A DNA stretch of 64,000 bases from Uloborus plumipes (Eukaryota; Arthropoda; Arachnida; Araneae; Uloboridae): assembly GCA_038373865.1 (NCBI GenBank), contig JAXGGA010005604.1, positions 1 through 64,000 on the forward strand, in the 5' to 3' direction. Made by a program: the position numbers and the translations under genes. Within the stretch, counting starts at the first letter, position 1, and every line of letters starts with the position of its first letter. This document shows positions 1 through 14,299 of this stretch, one piece after another. The notes below the pieces were generated by a model. It had not been told where the DNA came from. It did no database searches and worked only from the letters and a program-made list of their open reading frames with translations.

Positions 1-2810
1 CATTCTGACCATAAGAATAGAAGATATTTACCAAAAGACTACCATTATACTTTACCGGCTTAAGTTCACTAAACGAATAAAATAAATGTTCAGGACACAA
101 TGTTCGGAATAATACTTTAATGTTAAGTAACTCCTTGCAAAATACTGAGGTTCAGTTGAGATTTCTTACTTTTACTAGAATAATTTTGCACGTTCAGCAT
201 TGGTGTACATTCCCTAAAAACGCAGCAAAAGATATTTTTAAGCATCACAAAAGAAATCTAGCAATTATAAAGAAGAGCCAGAGCCTGAAAGAACAAGTTG
301 GAAGCAGCTAGAAGGTCCTTGGTGTATTCAATTATAAGAGTTAAAGGCGCAAATATGAAAAAAAAATCTTGAAAAAGGTCAAGGTTCTTCAAAGGCTGTA
401 GTGCCATAATGATGGTGATGGAGGAAAAGAAAAGAAAACTCTTAGTTGAAATTTTGGAAGTATAAGAGCTCTTCCAAATCCAAATTATTTTTCATTATGC
501 ACTTTTTCTTCTTTTCAAGTCTCATCATTCATAACACAACCTTAATTAATATTTTTAAAAAATTAAATCATAATTTTATTGCTGGATTGAAGCTCATTGC
601 TCAACTTCAAATAAAGAGCACCATGGCACTTTACACAACATAAGCAGAAAACGTCCAAAATTTATTAACATTACGAGGTGGATTTTGGGCAATTTTATTG
701 CATATCGACGGCTAAACCAAATTAAATTGGTATACAACGTTCGATTTAAACGTTGGTTACAAAACAGCGAAAAAATAAAGGTTGCTACTTGAAATTTCAA
801 AGTTGATGCTTGTTTAAATGTGAAAATGACCCTTTAATAAATTTTTTTTGTGAAATTTTAATGTACATTATTCTTAATAAATTGAGAAATTTTACGTGCA
901 TATTGTCTATATTGTATTCAAACAAGACGATACCTTCTACTGCTACTTACTACTATCTGTAGATAGAGTAAAAATAAAATATTATATAGTCGTGCTTTTG
1001 CGAAAATAAAATTATAAGAAAACAAGCTCCTCGAAATCAGTTCGAAAACTGATGACGTTTAAGCTTCAGTTTATTTTACAGTTCATATTCCCCGCCTCCA
1101 AATTCAACTTTAGCCTTGGGGTGTACCACATAAAATTTGCTGAGAGCCACAGCAGAATAATAAACCTATTAACTGCCAAAAGAAGGATACAATATTTCGG
1201 ACACGGGACCAATGTTAATATCTCGCTCCTGGCCATTGGCTGTACAATTTCGGAGAAATGATCAGAAAATAAAACATAACCTGTAGCTATAGATTAAGAG
1301 AAGGATAGACAGACATCTAATCTAAATAGACATAAAGGTGGAAAAAAATATGCAAATAGGTAACTGGAAAAAGAAGTATACAACAGGTAGAGACGCAAGT
1401 AAAAACAAGTAAAAATATAAGGAAGCGGCCACGGCACATTTCTACCTACAACCGTAAACGTTAAGGTGAAATATTCGTCGTAAATTAACGTATTATTATG
1501 CTACCGCATCACAATAGTTTTCCTCAACTTAAGAACGGGGCACAAGAGAAAAGGTTTTCAATGGAATACGTTAAAATTAATTAACAGCATACTTTTATTC
1601 CACGATAAAACACTGAATGTGTTTATTTATTTACTTATTTAATACAATAGTCACGCTCAAAGCTTTCAGAAGTTTAAGGATTGGTGAAGTTAGCAAAATG
1701 CGAATGGCATCATTTCAAACGGATATTTATTTTACGAGTGATTACATCAGTTCCTATGAAACAATACAACTAACGTCACGTCCCCAATATCACGTCGTTT
1801 GAGGCAAGGCCGAAAGCAGTATCTGGTCATTCTTGAGATGTCATATTGTCAGGATGATTTCACTATTACGTCGTTTCAGTCAATCAATGTCAATGAAACA
1901 TCGCATCATTATAGTACCTATTCCAAATTGTCTTGAATAACGGCGCCAGACATTTGTTTACAATAGTTCAACTTAAATCAAACAGCAAGACCTACAGCAT
2001 CGCAGTAATGACATGTTATACTCTCTGAAGAACCTTTTTTTTTTTCTTCAGGAATCAGTCCTGGGTGACCACTGACCAGTCGATAAAGATTTATGTTTAA
2101 ATGATTTTTAGCGCCATGGTTTTTTCACCTCAACCGGTACAGCCAGCAATATCTTTGCCGTTTAAATAGCATAAATTATTGCAATGCGCGACCCAATTCG
2201 AATGGAAAATGCAGAAACGGTGGCTACATGGGTAAAAACAACACTCACGAACATATGGATTTTTATTGGACTCCAGTTTTATCTGGATATATGAAATTCA
2301 GTAGAAAATCTTAGGGGGGGGGGGGGAATGCTTTCAGAAAACACTACGGGGAAAATTTGGTTTGCTCTGAAACTTATAACATTAGACAAAACAAAAAGGG
2401 AAAAACCAAGATGGGAGTTTAAACAGCTAAAGATTATAGTAATCCTAAATAAGAGTTTTTAAAGGTCCAAATTTGTTTGCACGAGTTGGTGACTACCTTT
2501 TGGTGAAAAGCAACTTCATACCCTTCCAAAAAAAAAAAACTGTCAAAATAGTAGAGCCGTCACGATGAGCTGAAATGAGACGTGCAGAAGCAGCCATTGA
2601 TTTATTTAAGTCTTTTCCAAAACTGCTCTCCAATCGAATGTAATACAACAGAATGAAGTACTTGTACTGGTGGCTACACACTCTAAACATACTAATAGAA
2701 AGAAGCATGAGTATGTGTAGCACAATTTTGATCAAGTAATCCATTTGCGCAAGCATCTTGGTCTTGCTAATATAAAATTGTAGTACAAGAGCTTAGTTTA
2801 CTTGCTAAGG
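1..2810. other. AT-rich intergenic DNA
   Basis: No gene or complete element recognised. It has a 13-G run at 2314-2326 and a T run near 2036-2046. Frames here are below 90 codons and lack similarity I can name. Confidence 0.6.
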
Positions 2811-2818
2811 AACAAGCA

Positions 2819-3005
2819 CAGTGGCGTACATAGCGCCCCCGCAACCCCCGCGGCGCGGGGGGGCGCAAGAGGTTTAAGGGCGCCCGATCCAGAAAAATAG
2901 CACTAAAGGTTACACGGGAAAAATATTTCTTACATTTTAATAGGGGGTGGGGGGCGCACTTACAAATCTTGCTGGGGGGCGCACCTTAGTCTATGTACGC
3001 TACTG
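2819..3005. mobile_element. hAT-type MITE with 8-bp target duplication
   Basis: A 187-bp element with ends CAGTGGCGTACATAG and CTATGTACGCTACTG. It is flanked by AACAAGCA at 2811-2818 and 3006-3013, a perfect 8-bp duplication. TIR sequence and duplication length fit hAT. The interior is G/C-rich (runs of G and GCGCCC) and has no coding capacity. Confidence 0.88.
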
Positions 3006-3227
3006 AACAAGCATTCTTGTAAAAGAAACGCAAAGTGTCTGCAGCAGTCTTAATGAAAAGAATAGTCATAGAGTCAAACTCTGAGAGTAAAATCATTTCG
3101 AAATGTTTGATTCGAAGTTGTTTTAGCAGCCGAGCTCTCAAGTAAAGATAATTCATCCACAGCGCAAAAAGAGATACCTTGTTTACTTTTTTCATTGCTC
3201 GTTTTCTTTCTCAATCATGGTCAAGTA

Positions 3228-3434
3228 CTGTCTGCCTGCGTATTGCGCGCCTGGCAGTCACGATCGCTTCCATTTGAAAATGGGGTGATAGGATAAGGAG
3301 ACGCACTTGCCGGTGCTTTCGCTTCTTACTCCTGTTGCATGTTACTTCGCATTTCTCCCCTATTTTGAGGAAATCCAAAGAAACCTCAGGCATGCGCAAA
3401 AGCGAGGATGGTTTTACGATAAAAGATTAGACAG
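3228..3434. mobile_element. TA-flanked MITE (CTGTCT...AGACAG), copy 1
   Basis: A 207-bp element bounded by CTGTCT and AGACAG with TA at 3226-3227 and 3435-3436. The interior is similar to the split element at 15854-16367 (shared words such as CGCTTCCAT), which supports a family. Tc1/mariner-type insertion is inferred from the TA. Confidence 0.7.
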
Positions 3435-3436
3435 TA

Positions 3437-6400
3437 AAGCCCATTACATATAGTAGGGTAGGTGTTAGCAAATGTTGGACTCTAGGTCGAGTCGGTCGGC
3501 CTGCCTTCCTGTATATATTTGTAGTCACCAAAACTTCTGATACGAGAAATAATCATCTTGATTGAAGCGTCACGCTCTTTTACCGCGTACAGAGCACGCA
3601 CACCAAATTAAGACGATGATTTATTTCTTCTTACCTGTTTCACATTTTCACTTTCTCTGTTGAATTGGCAGCATATTTTAAGTCGCTTTCATTGACACGT
3701 CCTTTTCAACGCCACAAACAACATTTGCATTTTTCTACATTTTCGATGTTGAAACGGTTTTTTTTTTTTTTTTAAAGCTATTAAATAAACGATATATTTT
3801 GATATCCACTTGAAAAAAACAACTAAGAATATCTCTTAATTTTCTAAAAAAATTACGAGAGAAAGCCAATAGATTCACGAGGTTCGGATGTAGCACGATC
3901 ATCTTGGATCATCCAACATAAAAATATTTAAAACAAAGAAATTTTTTTCACATAATTTTTAGCAGTTACATCAACAACAGTGAGATAAAATAAATATACT
4001 CATTACTCATAGCAACTTTTAAACAATTAACAAAGCTATCAAGATACTGGTAAAACTCAATACAATACAATATGCTTCAAGATCTTAATATCCTAAAGCA
4101 GAAAGAGGTTTAAAAGAAATAAATCCTTGAACAAGATGTAAATATTGGAGAGCCTGGAAACACTCGAACTAGATAAGAAGCCGATAGAAACGTAAATATA
4201 AATTCAACGCGTGGATAAGTGCAACACGTGTTATGAATCACTAACATACGAAATTAAAAGGAAAGTTCTGTAACCTTCTGGTCATCACGTTTTCGAAAAC
4301 ATGCTTTAACAGACCACTTTTCTGTGTATTTGCTTTGAACTTGCTTCAGTTATTGATTGATGCAGGGCAGCGAAAATAACTCCAATTATAACATATTTAT
4401 TGCAAAAATTGATAAAAATGTTTATTGTATCTGAAAAAGTACAATACTCCAAAAGCAAGCTTTTAAAGTGTAGGTTTTTTTTTTTTTTTTTTCTGCAATG
4501 CGTCAAAAAGCTTTCATGCCTCAGATCTGCCCAAGTATCTCAAATTTTGAACTTCCCAGCCTACAATCGGATAACATAGTAAAGCTCTAGATTAGCGATC
4601 GCCAGTACCTAATGGGCGACAATTTCATTGAAACTGGCTACCAAAGAATGAAGTCCCAATCGCCAGAAGTGGCGACCGTCGTTCGACTTCGAAGTGAATT
4701 TAAATGTCGGCACATTTGAGACCTTCTCTTTAATTGAGTTACTTTGATTCGGTGCAAATTTAAAAAAAAAATATATTTTTCGTCGTGTATTTCAGATAGA
4801 ATATCTTCAGTTCAGGAAACAAAATAAATGATTCCGAACGCTTTTACATGTACCTCGTATTTGAAAATGGTCTGTTTTTGGGCTTGCTCTTAAAAAAAAA
4901 AAAAAAAAAAAAAAGTAGGTAAAGAGTTATTGCATTAACGGACCTGTTACAATTCCAAATTTCCTAAAAAATAATAGTGTCAGACGGAAGAAATTTTCTG
5001 ACTGATAAATAAACCAAACCTGCACAAGTCCCAAAATTTGCTTTCATTTAGCTTTTAGCATGAATTGAGTTATATTCCGTGCATGTGAATAATAATTAAA
5101 AATTTGTAGAATATTTCTTTTTGTTGTGAGCTCATATTTATATGAAATTATCCATTGAAATTCCATTAGTTATTTTTGTAGGGTATCATCTTTAAATTTG
5201 ATGTTTTGAGCTGTGTAAATTTTTTAATATGTTATTCATTTATTTCCAAAATGGTGACCAAAAGTGCAAAAGTGGCAAACTATTTTTCTTCACTTTGGAC
5301 CCCAGTGACAACTATTCAGAATTTCTAGTCTGGAGCTTTATCACTCGGGATTAATTCAGAACTGCAAAGCGTGTCGCTTTGATCTTTCCGAGTAAGACTT
5401 TGCAATACGCCAGATAAATTTTAAGGTTCAAATATTCGCAGTACTTTGTTGAACAACATCACATATTTTTCAATAATTACTAAAATTTATTCATACAACA
5501 TGATTCACCAAACTATGCCAAGGAAAGAGAAACCAGTGACGCAAAAGGGTAAATTACGAAATGTCACTTTTTGTCTGCTATTTGATGGCAAGCACCAGCC
5601 CAGGCGCGTTTTAATTGAGACAACAATGTATGAGCATTGTTATCCAAGCTGCGATCTTTTGGGGCCAAGGGAAAATCGCAGGTTCAGTCAATTGCATCCA
5701 ACGCCACAATGGAGTCTGGTAAAAGAATAGCTGTCAATTTCTTCAGCCGTATCAACCCGTATATCAGTCACAAATGTGTCGTTAATGAAAATTTAGTTGG
5801 TAGAATGCTTAATTAGTTCGAGAGCTATACGTAGCATTCATGAGAGGGAATTTTGCAGCGATTTTATCTGATCAACTAGTTAACACGCTACTCATGCTGG
5901 ATTAGCAATGAGATTTGCATACATAATAGATTTTGATATAAAGGATTAAGAAAACGGGAAATGTACACTTACTTCCCAATAAAATAATGTTTATATAGTA
6001 ACGAGAGTAACTATGCTAAAACACAACCAAACTAAATATTTATATTATGCTCAAATTATTATTTTTTGTATTATTAAAAATTGCTATTTTTTATGTTTTT
6101 ATAGCAAGAGTTAAAATTTATATAAGATGGGGAAAGACTTAAGTTTTATATGTGGAGAGAGAGAGGAATTTGGTGTAAAGAACAACTGAACTTTTCTTAA
6201 ACCTTGTAATAAGATTTAACACATTAAGGGTAATTTCTAATGTAATTTGGGCAAAAGTTAGTGCATAGATTTCATATTGGTTTTTCGCACTTAAAAAATA
6301 CACAAATTTTCAGCGATGTAGTTGAGAAAATCTAGCAGTCAGAAGATTAATAATGATTAAATATTAAAAATATATTCACTGCTTTTTCAATTACTATTCT

Positions 6401-9400
6401 ACCACTAAATTTCCGGCACTCTATCAAATCACCAACCGTCCACATTTAAGGCAACTTCAGTTCTAAGTTACATGGGGGGCAACAAATTCCCAGCAACCCA
6501 TTAAGCACCCCGGGGATTACACTAAAAGGGTACATTTCCAGAAAATCACACAGCAAGAGAGACATATAAGATGGCAGCATGATGTTCGATCCATCAAATC
6601 GCGAAGAGAAAAGGGCAGAATAATCAATACGAGGATCTTCCGTCCCCCCTGCTCAGCACACATCTAATTACGCAAGCAGCAGAAATAATCCAGACTTCAC
6701 AAGGGAAGCGCGGGAAATCATTGAAAATTTCACTTTCGCATCAGAGGTTCAGTTGCTAACGGGGGAGCTTTCCATCTGCAAATATTGTTTCGATACTGCG
6801 ATCATTTCCAGAGACACTTGGAATGCCTTTAATTTGGATTGCTCCAACAACAGATTGTAGTTTTTCTTTGATTAATTTTTAAATGCATCATTTCGGATTA
6901 AAATAAAAGTAATTAATTTTTATTAATTAATCACTTGTTAGACATACAATACTTCAGGCAGGCACTATTTACCGGTGGGTACTAGGGGCACAGGCACACG
7001 CCTGGTACTTGCAGAGGAGCCCACAATTACATTTTTCGTACAATTCCTTCGTAAAAATATCTTGTTCTCTACATTACTTTTATCTTACTCATCAACAATT
7101 TAAATGATACATTTTACTTGCATTACTTTGTTTCCAAAATTGGAATTTTTTGAAACACTTTTGTACAAAGAAATTCAGGGTGTCTACAATGTGCTGTTGT
7201 TTAAAAAGTTATCCTCGTATTTTGGTATTGTGGTTTTAGACCAAAAAACAAATTTGCCACTGTCCACCGTCCGTAATAAAATCTTAAAGGATCTGAAGAA
7301 AAACTGCTTGTGAGACTAGCCAATGACATTGAAATAATTTTGTAAAAAATCCACGTTTGCTAAAATAATTTTCGAAACTTGGAAGCTCATTTGCCGTCTT
7401 TTCTGCACAAAAAGACTGAACTTAAATTTTCGCCCTTTTATCTCGTTCGGAAAAGGATACTTCCCCACAAAATGGGCTACATTCATTAAAAAAGTATAAT
7501 TCTTCTACTTTTTCTGAATTCCTTTCATTGCTAAACTCGTTACTTCGGTTCTAGAATGCTTATTTATAATGCTTTATTATGTAAGAGGTTAAAAAACACG
7601 TCCAAGGCCTGAAATCAATAAAAGCTTGAAAAGACATAAATGAATACGTAATTAAAATAGCTAAGCAAATCACTGGGCTTATACAATGAACTCGTGAACT
7701 GAAGCTACGAGTTCAAAAAAGTGGTTTGGTGATATAAACCCTCCCGTTATGGACTTGTCTATTTTTCACTTGAAATGTTCCCAAAAGGGTGTTTTGGATA
7801 GACTGCTATGATCACACCACCAAGTACTTTAATTACTTCGAGCAGGAAATAATGGGAAATAATTGATCGCCCGACGCATCTGGCAAAAAGGAGTCCTCAT
7901 TACATATCAACAAGCTACCCCGCTGCGGGGAATAGGACATTGGTCATCAAAAGGCCTCCTCATTTGAAGTTCATGAGTAATAAAAATTCTGCAGCACATT
8001 GCCACCAAAGAGAAACAAAAAGCATAAAATAATTTCCTTCTCAATGATGGGTTGGTCACAAAAGGCTGTGATTCATCCCTCCAGGGCATTACCTACCTAT
8101 TGCGGTTTCGGGTGCATCGTTCTTTTGCCCCAAGGTCACTCGAAGAAGGCAATGGTAATTACAGTTGCCGGTTATCCCAAAGAGTTGCCTCATCATATAG
8201 AGGCGGCAATGACGTTAAATGCGAAGATGATGAATTGACGGCAATACACTGGTGAATTACAAGTTGGGCAGTTTCACCTCATAAAAAAATGCATCTAGAC
8301 TATGGAGAGGTTAGGGGGTGGGGAGAATTACAAATGCAAGATTTAGTCTTTGCGTGTTCAGCGGTGGAATTAATAATTTAGGTAAATTAAGTTAATAATA
8401 CGTCTGCATAGAGAGATCTAAATGATGATCGATAATTTCCTCATCACTCAATGAACATATTCGTAATCATTTCAAGGAATTAGGACTTGAATTAGCATTT
8501 TTTAACTAATAAAATAGCGATGAGAGAATAACGTTGTGAGGCATAAAGTTGCAAAAGAAAAAGACGTCACAAGTCAATTGAATTATGTAGGTAAGCGTTT
8601 AACTATTTAACTATAATAATATGCACAGTAATTGATAGATTAGTTAAAATAAGCGTTATTGATTGCCTTCTAACTTCATCTGTTTGAAATCAGACAAGTT
8701 CGCGAAAGGAACGATATCGCAAGTGAACCTTTAACCTTGGAGTCCAACTGAACTTTCTCCGCAACTTAGCGTAGAGCTTTACTGGATTTTCTCCGCAACT
8801 TTGCTTAGAGTTTTACACAGCAGTCCACTAGCTGTTCCTTAGCATGTGGAGTAAAATTTTCTAACTGAAGGCTTTTTTCTTCACTAGCATCCCTTAGGAG
8901 CGAAGCAGAGTTGAATTCCAACTTCTTTGCTCCACATTTTATTATGAATACCAATGCAGTGATCTGACACCATCTTTGAATATTTCTAGTTTAGATGAAA
9001 ACAGAAAAGAGCCACTAGGCCTAATCAAATTTAGCAGAGATAAACAGAACCAGCAGGGATTCGAAGTTCTGGCTTTCAAGCAGCCCGAAAACAAAAGTAC
9101 AGAGGATTGCTGTTTGAAAATACTAGTTGGATTTCAACACTGATTTAAAAAATCAAAGACTGATTTCTATTATAGAATTGTTTATAATCGGCAGTTCCAA
9201 ATTGACAGAGACTCGAATAAACTGCTGAATAGGACCGTAAGGTAAATAAATAAAACAAAATAAGATATAAAATCTACATTGACATGGTTTAAAATGGGTG
9301 ATTAGCGAAACCCCACAGTACGTAATGAGTTTGGAAAAAAGAAAATTAGTTTCCCCGCATACATAAACAAGTTGATGAAATTTGTTTTGCCCACAGAGAG

Positions 9401-10159
9401 GAGAAAAAGAGTAAAAATGAGTTTTCTCTAATGGCTACAGAACGGACAAACAAACAAAAGAAAAGCAATATATTCCGTTCATGCACCTAATAGTGTGATG
9501 ACTTAAACAGTGTGATTAGCAGAAACCCACGACAAGCGAGAAGTTAAAATTCTCTCTTTTGCTCCAATCTGCTAAGGGTAAAGGTGAAAGTACCGTATTC
9601 CAAGCAAAACGGGTTGACGACCTACTAAAATCGAACGATCTGCGAGTTCCATTTTAAAGAAAAAGAACACAATGGGAAGCAAGACCGCACTTTTCTGTTA
9701 CCTAAATCTCCAGCACCATATGACTCGGTTGTGTCCACACGCGATAAAGGGCTATGGCCATTGTATAATCGATTAGCGGCTAAATAAGTTTGGTGCATAT
9801 TTTTCCAAGAACAATGAGCACGCAAGGATTTTTCAAAATCACGAGAAGAGGATCCGAGAGGAGATCTGCAGATGCGATATTTCCATTCATAATTTAAATC
9901 CGTTATCTAATTACAATTGAGTAGATGGACGCTTATCACCATAAGGAAGTCTAAGAATCACAGTTCGTGACAGCTCGAATTTTTATCTGCCATGGCCCTA
10001 TTAGGAAGATTAAAAGCAAATGTCGCCTGACCACTAATGTCGTTACAATTGAAACTAGTCTAGGAAAGTAGTAAACGTTTTCCTTTGTGCTGAAGAGAGA
10101 GCTAAATGAAGGAGAACACCTTTGTGTTTGCATCCCGAAGTTCAAACTTTTTCAAATGG
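3437..10159. other. AT-rich intergenic DNA
   Basis: No supported gene. It holds long T or A runs (3759-3774, 4476-4491, 4891-4913), a 94-codon frame at 5446-5730 with no recognisable motif, a slightly GC-richer patch at 7900-8260, and a direct repeat CTCCGCAACTTnGC at 8757 and 8791. Confidence 0.55.
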
Positions 10160-10167
10160 AAAAGTGG

Positions 10168-10994
10168 CAGGGTGTCGATGATTTAAATCAATTGATTTAA
10201 ATCAGTGATTTAAATCGCGATTTAAATCAATTGATTTTTTTAAAAAAATCATTGATTTAAATCACTTTTTATTTTAATCCTTAAAAAATTCTCTAGGACA
10301 ATCCCAATTTCATTATTTTTACCATTTTCCTTTAGAGCTTTGATTTCCATCTAATAAATGGAAAAGTAATCCTACTCATCCCCCCTCCACATATGCTGGA
10401 AGGTTACAGTCCAAATAATGTGTATGCACAAATAGTGCTATTTGTTGTCTAATATGTGAAATAAAGAAAATACATGCAGGTGCAGGGCAGGTGTTGCAAA
10501 GAGTGAATTGAAGGGGGAGGGACATGATAGAATGTGTGTGATATACTTTCAGTGAAAAGAAAAAACAAAAACAACCAAACAGAAGATGAATTTTCTATGC
10601 CTTGCATTAGAAACGGGGGTGGGGCGTCTTTATTAGTGGCTGAAATGGAACATAATCCAGCTTTACAAAACAAAAGCAAAATAAAGAGGGGGGTGGGGCT
10701 GAATGAAGTGAGGATTGGGTTGAGCTTCCTGCCCCATTTGATTTTTATCCTAGTTGAGCTAGTAGACAGGATTATTTTCATATTGGCTCCTAACACTTTT
10801 TTCTGGGTTTCTTACTGGTGAAGCTTTACTTCAAAGGTGTTTTTGTATTTTTAAAAACTTAAAGGTAAGTTGTTCATAAATAAAAATTAATTAATAACTG
10901 AAGTTTCTAATTTTTTTTAAAAAAATCAAAAAAGTCCGATTTAAATAAAAAAAATCTGATTTAAATTAAAAAAATCCAATTTTTTTACACCCTG
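10168..10994. mobile_element. Non-autonomous hAT-type element, 827 bp
   Basis: Ends are CAGGGTGT and ACACCCTG, flanked by AAAAGTGG at 10160-10167 and again at 10995-11002, a perfect 8-bp target duplication. Both subterminal regions are packed with GATTTAAATC-type palindromes (10178-10268 and 10918-10978), possible transposase-binding arrays. Short frames on both strands near 10449-10821 do not resemble a transposase, so it would need a trans-acting enzyme. Confidence 0.9.
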
Positions 10995-11002
10995 AAAAGT
11001 GG

Positions 11003-11413
11003 GCAAAATGAAGATATTACTGCCACAAATTTCATAAACTAAGATTGGAGAACAACATACTTAAAAGTCAGGCCTTAATATTTGGCAAAAGAAGTGAGAG
11101 CCCTTGTAGTCTTCAGTACTTAAGCTTCATACGTAGACATTCCGAATTATATTTAAAATGTGATGATTCACTTAAAAGCTGAAAAGAAATGAAGAAACTG
11201 AACTCCCTTGAGCTCCTATGCAAACTAAGCCCCGCTCAAGACGAGGCAAATTCTCCATTCTGAGAAGACAGTATTCACCTTCAACAATTTACCCCACAAT
11301 TTATGCAAATTTACCCCACTTTTCAAAAATTCTTCCAACTACATCATTGAACCGTTCAACATGTTTAAAAATTTGAGTTCCTTGTATCATTCTTAACCGT
11401 AGCAAAAAAAAAA

Positions 11414-11446
<33 letters not shown>

Positions 11447-13235
11447 AGCTTTAAGTTTGAATTATTTCACATATACACAAATTTATTTATGGCTATTCTA
11501 CGCGCTTACATGCAAACTTAAAAACCAAAGGTGAAGATCAAATAGGTCAGGTAAACTTCTCTTATCTAACTATAATGTAAAAGCGATCAAAAACAGCTCA
11601 CGACAAATGTCGCGATTAGGAACAAAAAGCAAGTTCCATTTTTGCTTATGCGCTCATGCGGTTTCACACCCACCAGGCGTGTAGATTGCATTACTTATAG
11701 ATGTTCTTAAATATTTAACACGGGTTCCTGATAATCTCGAAGCACCACAACACGATATTTTTTGCGATTTGTGTCTCATAACACTCTCTCTCTCAATCTA
11801 TATACGCATTTCATGGCATTAAAATTCTAAGTGTTAAGAAGTAAACGAACGAAAAAATGAATATAAAAATAACTTATGGTTTATTACAATAATTTTTGAT
11901 ACTAGTATTATTCCTGCCTAAAAGGGAGAAAACTTAAGTTTCTCATTGGTTTTGAAGTTTAACAGTCAATAATTTTTATTTATTTGTCTACTTGTGCAGA
12001 TAACATTGTTCTGTGAACACAAGTCTTTAAACTTTGTATCTCGGGAGAGATCAACCAAAATCAAACAATATTCAACAGCATGAACAATTCGGCTGAGGGA
12101 AAAAACAGCATTAAATAAAACCCTACTAAAACGGCCACCATCTTAAAATGAACTTTAACAAAAAGAAAATTAAGCAGCCTGCTATTGTTAATGAAATGAG
12201 GACAGTTATCTTTCATATACACACTTTCATTCTGATCAAGCAAAACTCCAAGAAACTTCTCTTCTACCAAATAAAAAATCCTAAAAGTACGAGTAATTAT
12301 GAATTTCCGAAAATCAGACAACATTTCGGCTTAGATTACAATCCTTTCAATCACCATGAAATGTCGATTTTGATCATGCTTAAAGTAAATTAAACATGTA
12401 CGAAATTTTCCTTAGAAGTAAATGTATCCTTGATCTAAATTTTACACGATTAGGTTTTGCAGAAAATTCTTTCCACGTGTCAATAAAAAATTTTGCACAT
12501 TAAAAAAACACAAATCTGTTGATTAATCAGCTCGCTAGAGAAAACGATAGCAACAATAGGATAAATCACATTTGAAATATAAAACAAAATCCATAAAAAA
12601 AAATTGTGGAACCAGTGATAACTGAGATTCACTAACGTTCATGTTTCATTGCACTCACTTCAAACAATAAATCACGCAAAACTTCGGAAAAGAAAAACAC
12701 CAAGGCTTTTGTTCCAATATTGAGCAATAAGACCCGTTTTCTGCAATGCATCATTCGATTAATGACACCACACAAATCCAGCTCGCAGTAATTACGTGAT
12801 TAAATGTCCTTTCAGCTAATCGATGTCTCGAAAAAGCGGGAAAAATATTTGCACTGCGCTTAACCCGACGTTTAACAACCGAAAGCAGAAGTAGGTACAC
12901 GTTCCAGTTCAGCACTTTCGATTTCTAAGTGGTGGAAAAAAAAAAAAAACACGCTTTTTTTTTTTTCCTTTCGTCTCCCCCTTATGTCGCACGAAAAGAT
13001 GGAATCGTAACGATTTCCGTTCTTGAGAGACAAGAGAAACAGTATGATAATGAGTCTCGTCGAACTCTACCTTCTGTTCTTAAAAGTCGGAAGGGTCGAG
13101 GCAATTTTTTCCGCTCTTCCCTCGATTCGAGAGAGAAAATTGTTTTCTGCGAAGAAAGGTTCCTCGCTTCAAGGCCGGAAAACCACACAAGCACCGATTG
13201 TGATGAATTTACCTAAAACAATCTTTAAATTAATT
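11003..13235. other. Intergenic DNA with a CpG-richer patch
   Basis: A/T runs at about 11405-11438. 12960-13200 is richer in CG and GA words and open in several frames, but no protein family is recognisable. A promoter or untranslated exon cannot be excluded. Confidence 0.5.
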
Positions 13236-14016
13236 TTAAAAAATCTGGTATGGACCCCACACTACTTTCTTTTACGTGTAAATTTCTTAGTAGTTGCCTT
13301 AAGTGTTAAAAAAGTGCTTGGAGTGAGCAAGGTAACAATTCAAATATTTACTCCCATAATCTGCCCCGAAACAATGCAAAAAATATTAAACAATGGTTAA
13401 TTTTCTAAATATTTGCTGATTTTAATATCATTCAGTGAATTTTTCGCAAAATATCGCCAACAGCGCCAAGTTGAACCCAAATTCCAAAAATTATTTTTTT
13501 GTTAAATTTGTCGCTAACTTGGAGATATGTCGCCAAGTTGGCGTCAAACACTTGGCGACCAAAAGCTTGGCGACATATCGCCAAGTGGTCGCGCCAATTC
13601 ATATCACTTGAGTGCATTGAAATTAACACTGATTTACCCCAAAAAAGGGGTAAAACACCCCCTTGGGAACATTCGAATGCAACCACAAGGGGAGGTGCAC
13701 GGGTTTGTGTTAGACCATCCTCAGAGCCTACATACCAAGCTAGAAGCGTCTACGGCATATAGTTTTTGAGTTATGCGACACACATACGCACATACAGACG
13801 TCACGAGAAAACTCGTCGTAATTAACTCGGGGGTGGTTGCAAAGGATTTTTCGGCTGCTTATATGTTGGTAGGTACATAAGCACGTGCTGACAGGTCGAA
13901 AAAACTACTGAACATTCATTCGGGAGTGAGCAAAATCAAAATTTAGACAAAAAGTTGAGTGATTTTTTTTTTCGCGATCACAATACTTCCTTTACTACGT
14001 AAAAGGAAGTAAAAAC
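13236..14016 (+). repeat. ~780-bp TTGGCGA-rich repeat, copy A
   Basis: Near-identical along its length to 62625-63408 (copy B), and to the interrupted, inverted copy C at 57757-60905. It contains a cluster of TTGGCGA/TCGCCAA words at about 13500-13600 and ends in a palindrome at about 13986-14009 (CTTCCTTTACTACGTAAAAG). CTTCCTTTTACGT-like ends next to TA (13263-13264; 14010-14011) suggest a TA-inserting element of 13265-14009. However, homology continues about 30 bp outside on the left, so the true border is uncertain. No conserved coding frame. Confidence 0.85.
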
Positions 14017-14299
14017 CAAAAAATATGCTTTTAGATGCACTTACAATGCATCAACATGTAATGTAGTTTATATAATATATTTCAGCCTTTAGTTTTAATA
14101 ATTGTACTAAATATATTACTTTTATATTTGTAAAGAACGTGAATTTTATCTTTTATTCAGAGTTACATAGAGACAAACCCACAAGTGAAACTAATAAAAG
14201 CGTATTAAAAAAAACACATAACTATAGACTCTCGTTTATCCAGCCTCCGTTTATTCGGATCTCCTGTTAATTCGGAATAACTTTTTTTTTTTTTTAATA

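Noticed and set aside
10449..10821. 95- and 115-codon frames on opposite strands
   Set aside because: They overlap on opposite strands inside the hAT-type element and resemble no transposase.
13023..13769. Overlapping frames of 80-125 codons around 13.0-13.8 kb
   Set aside because: Several run through repeat copy A and recur in copies B and C with indels; the rest have no motif. They are chance frames.
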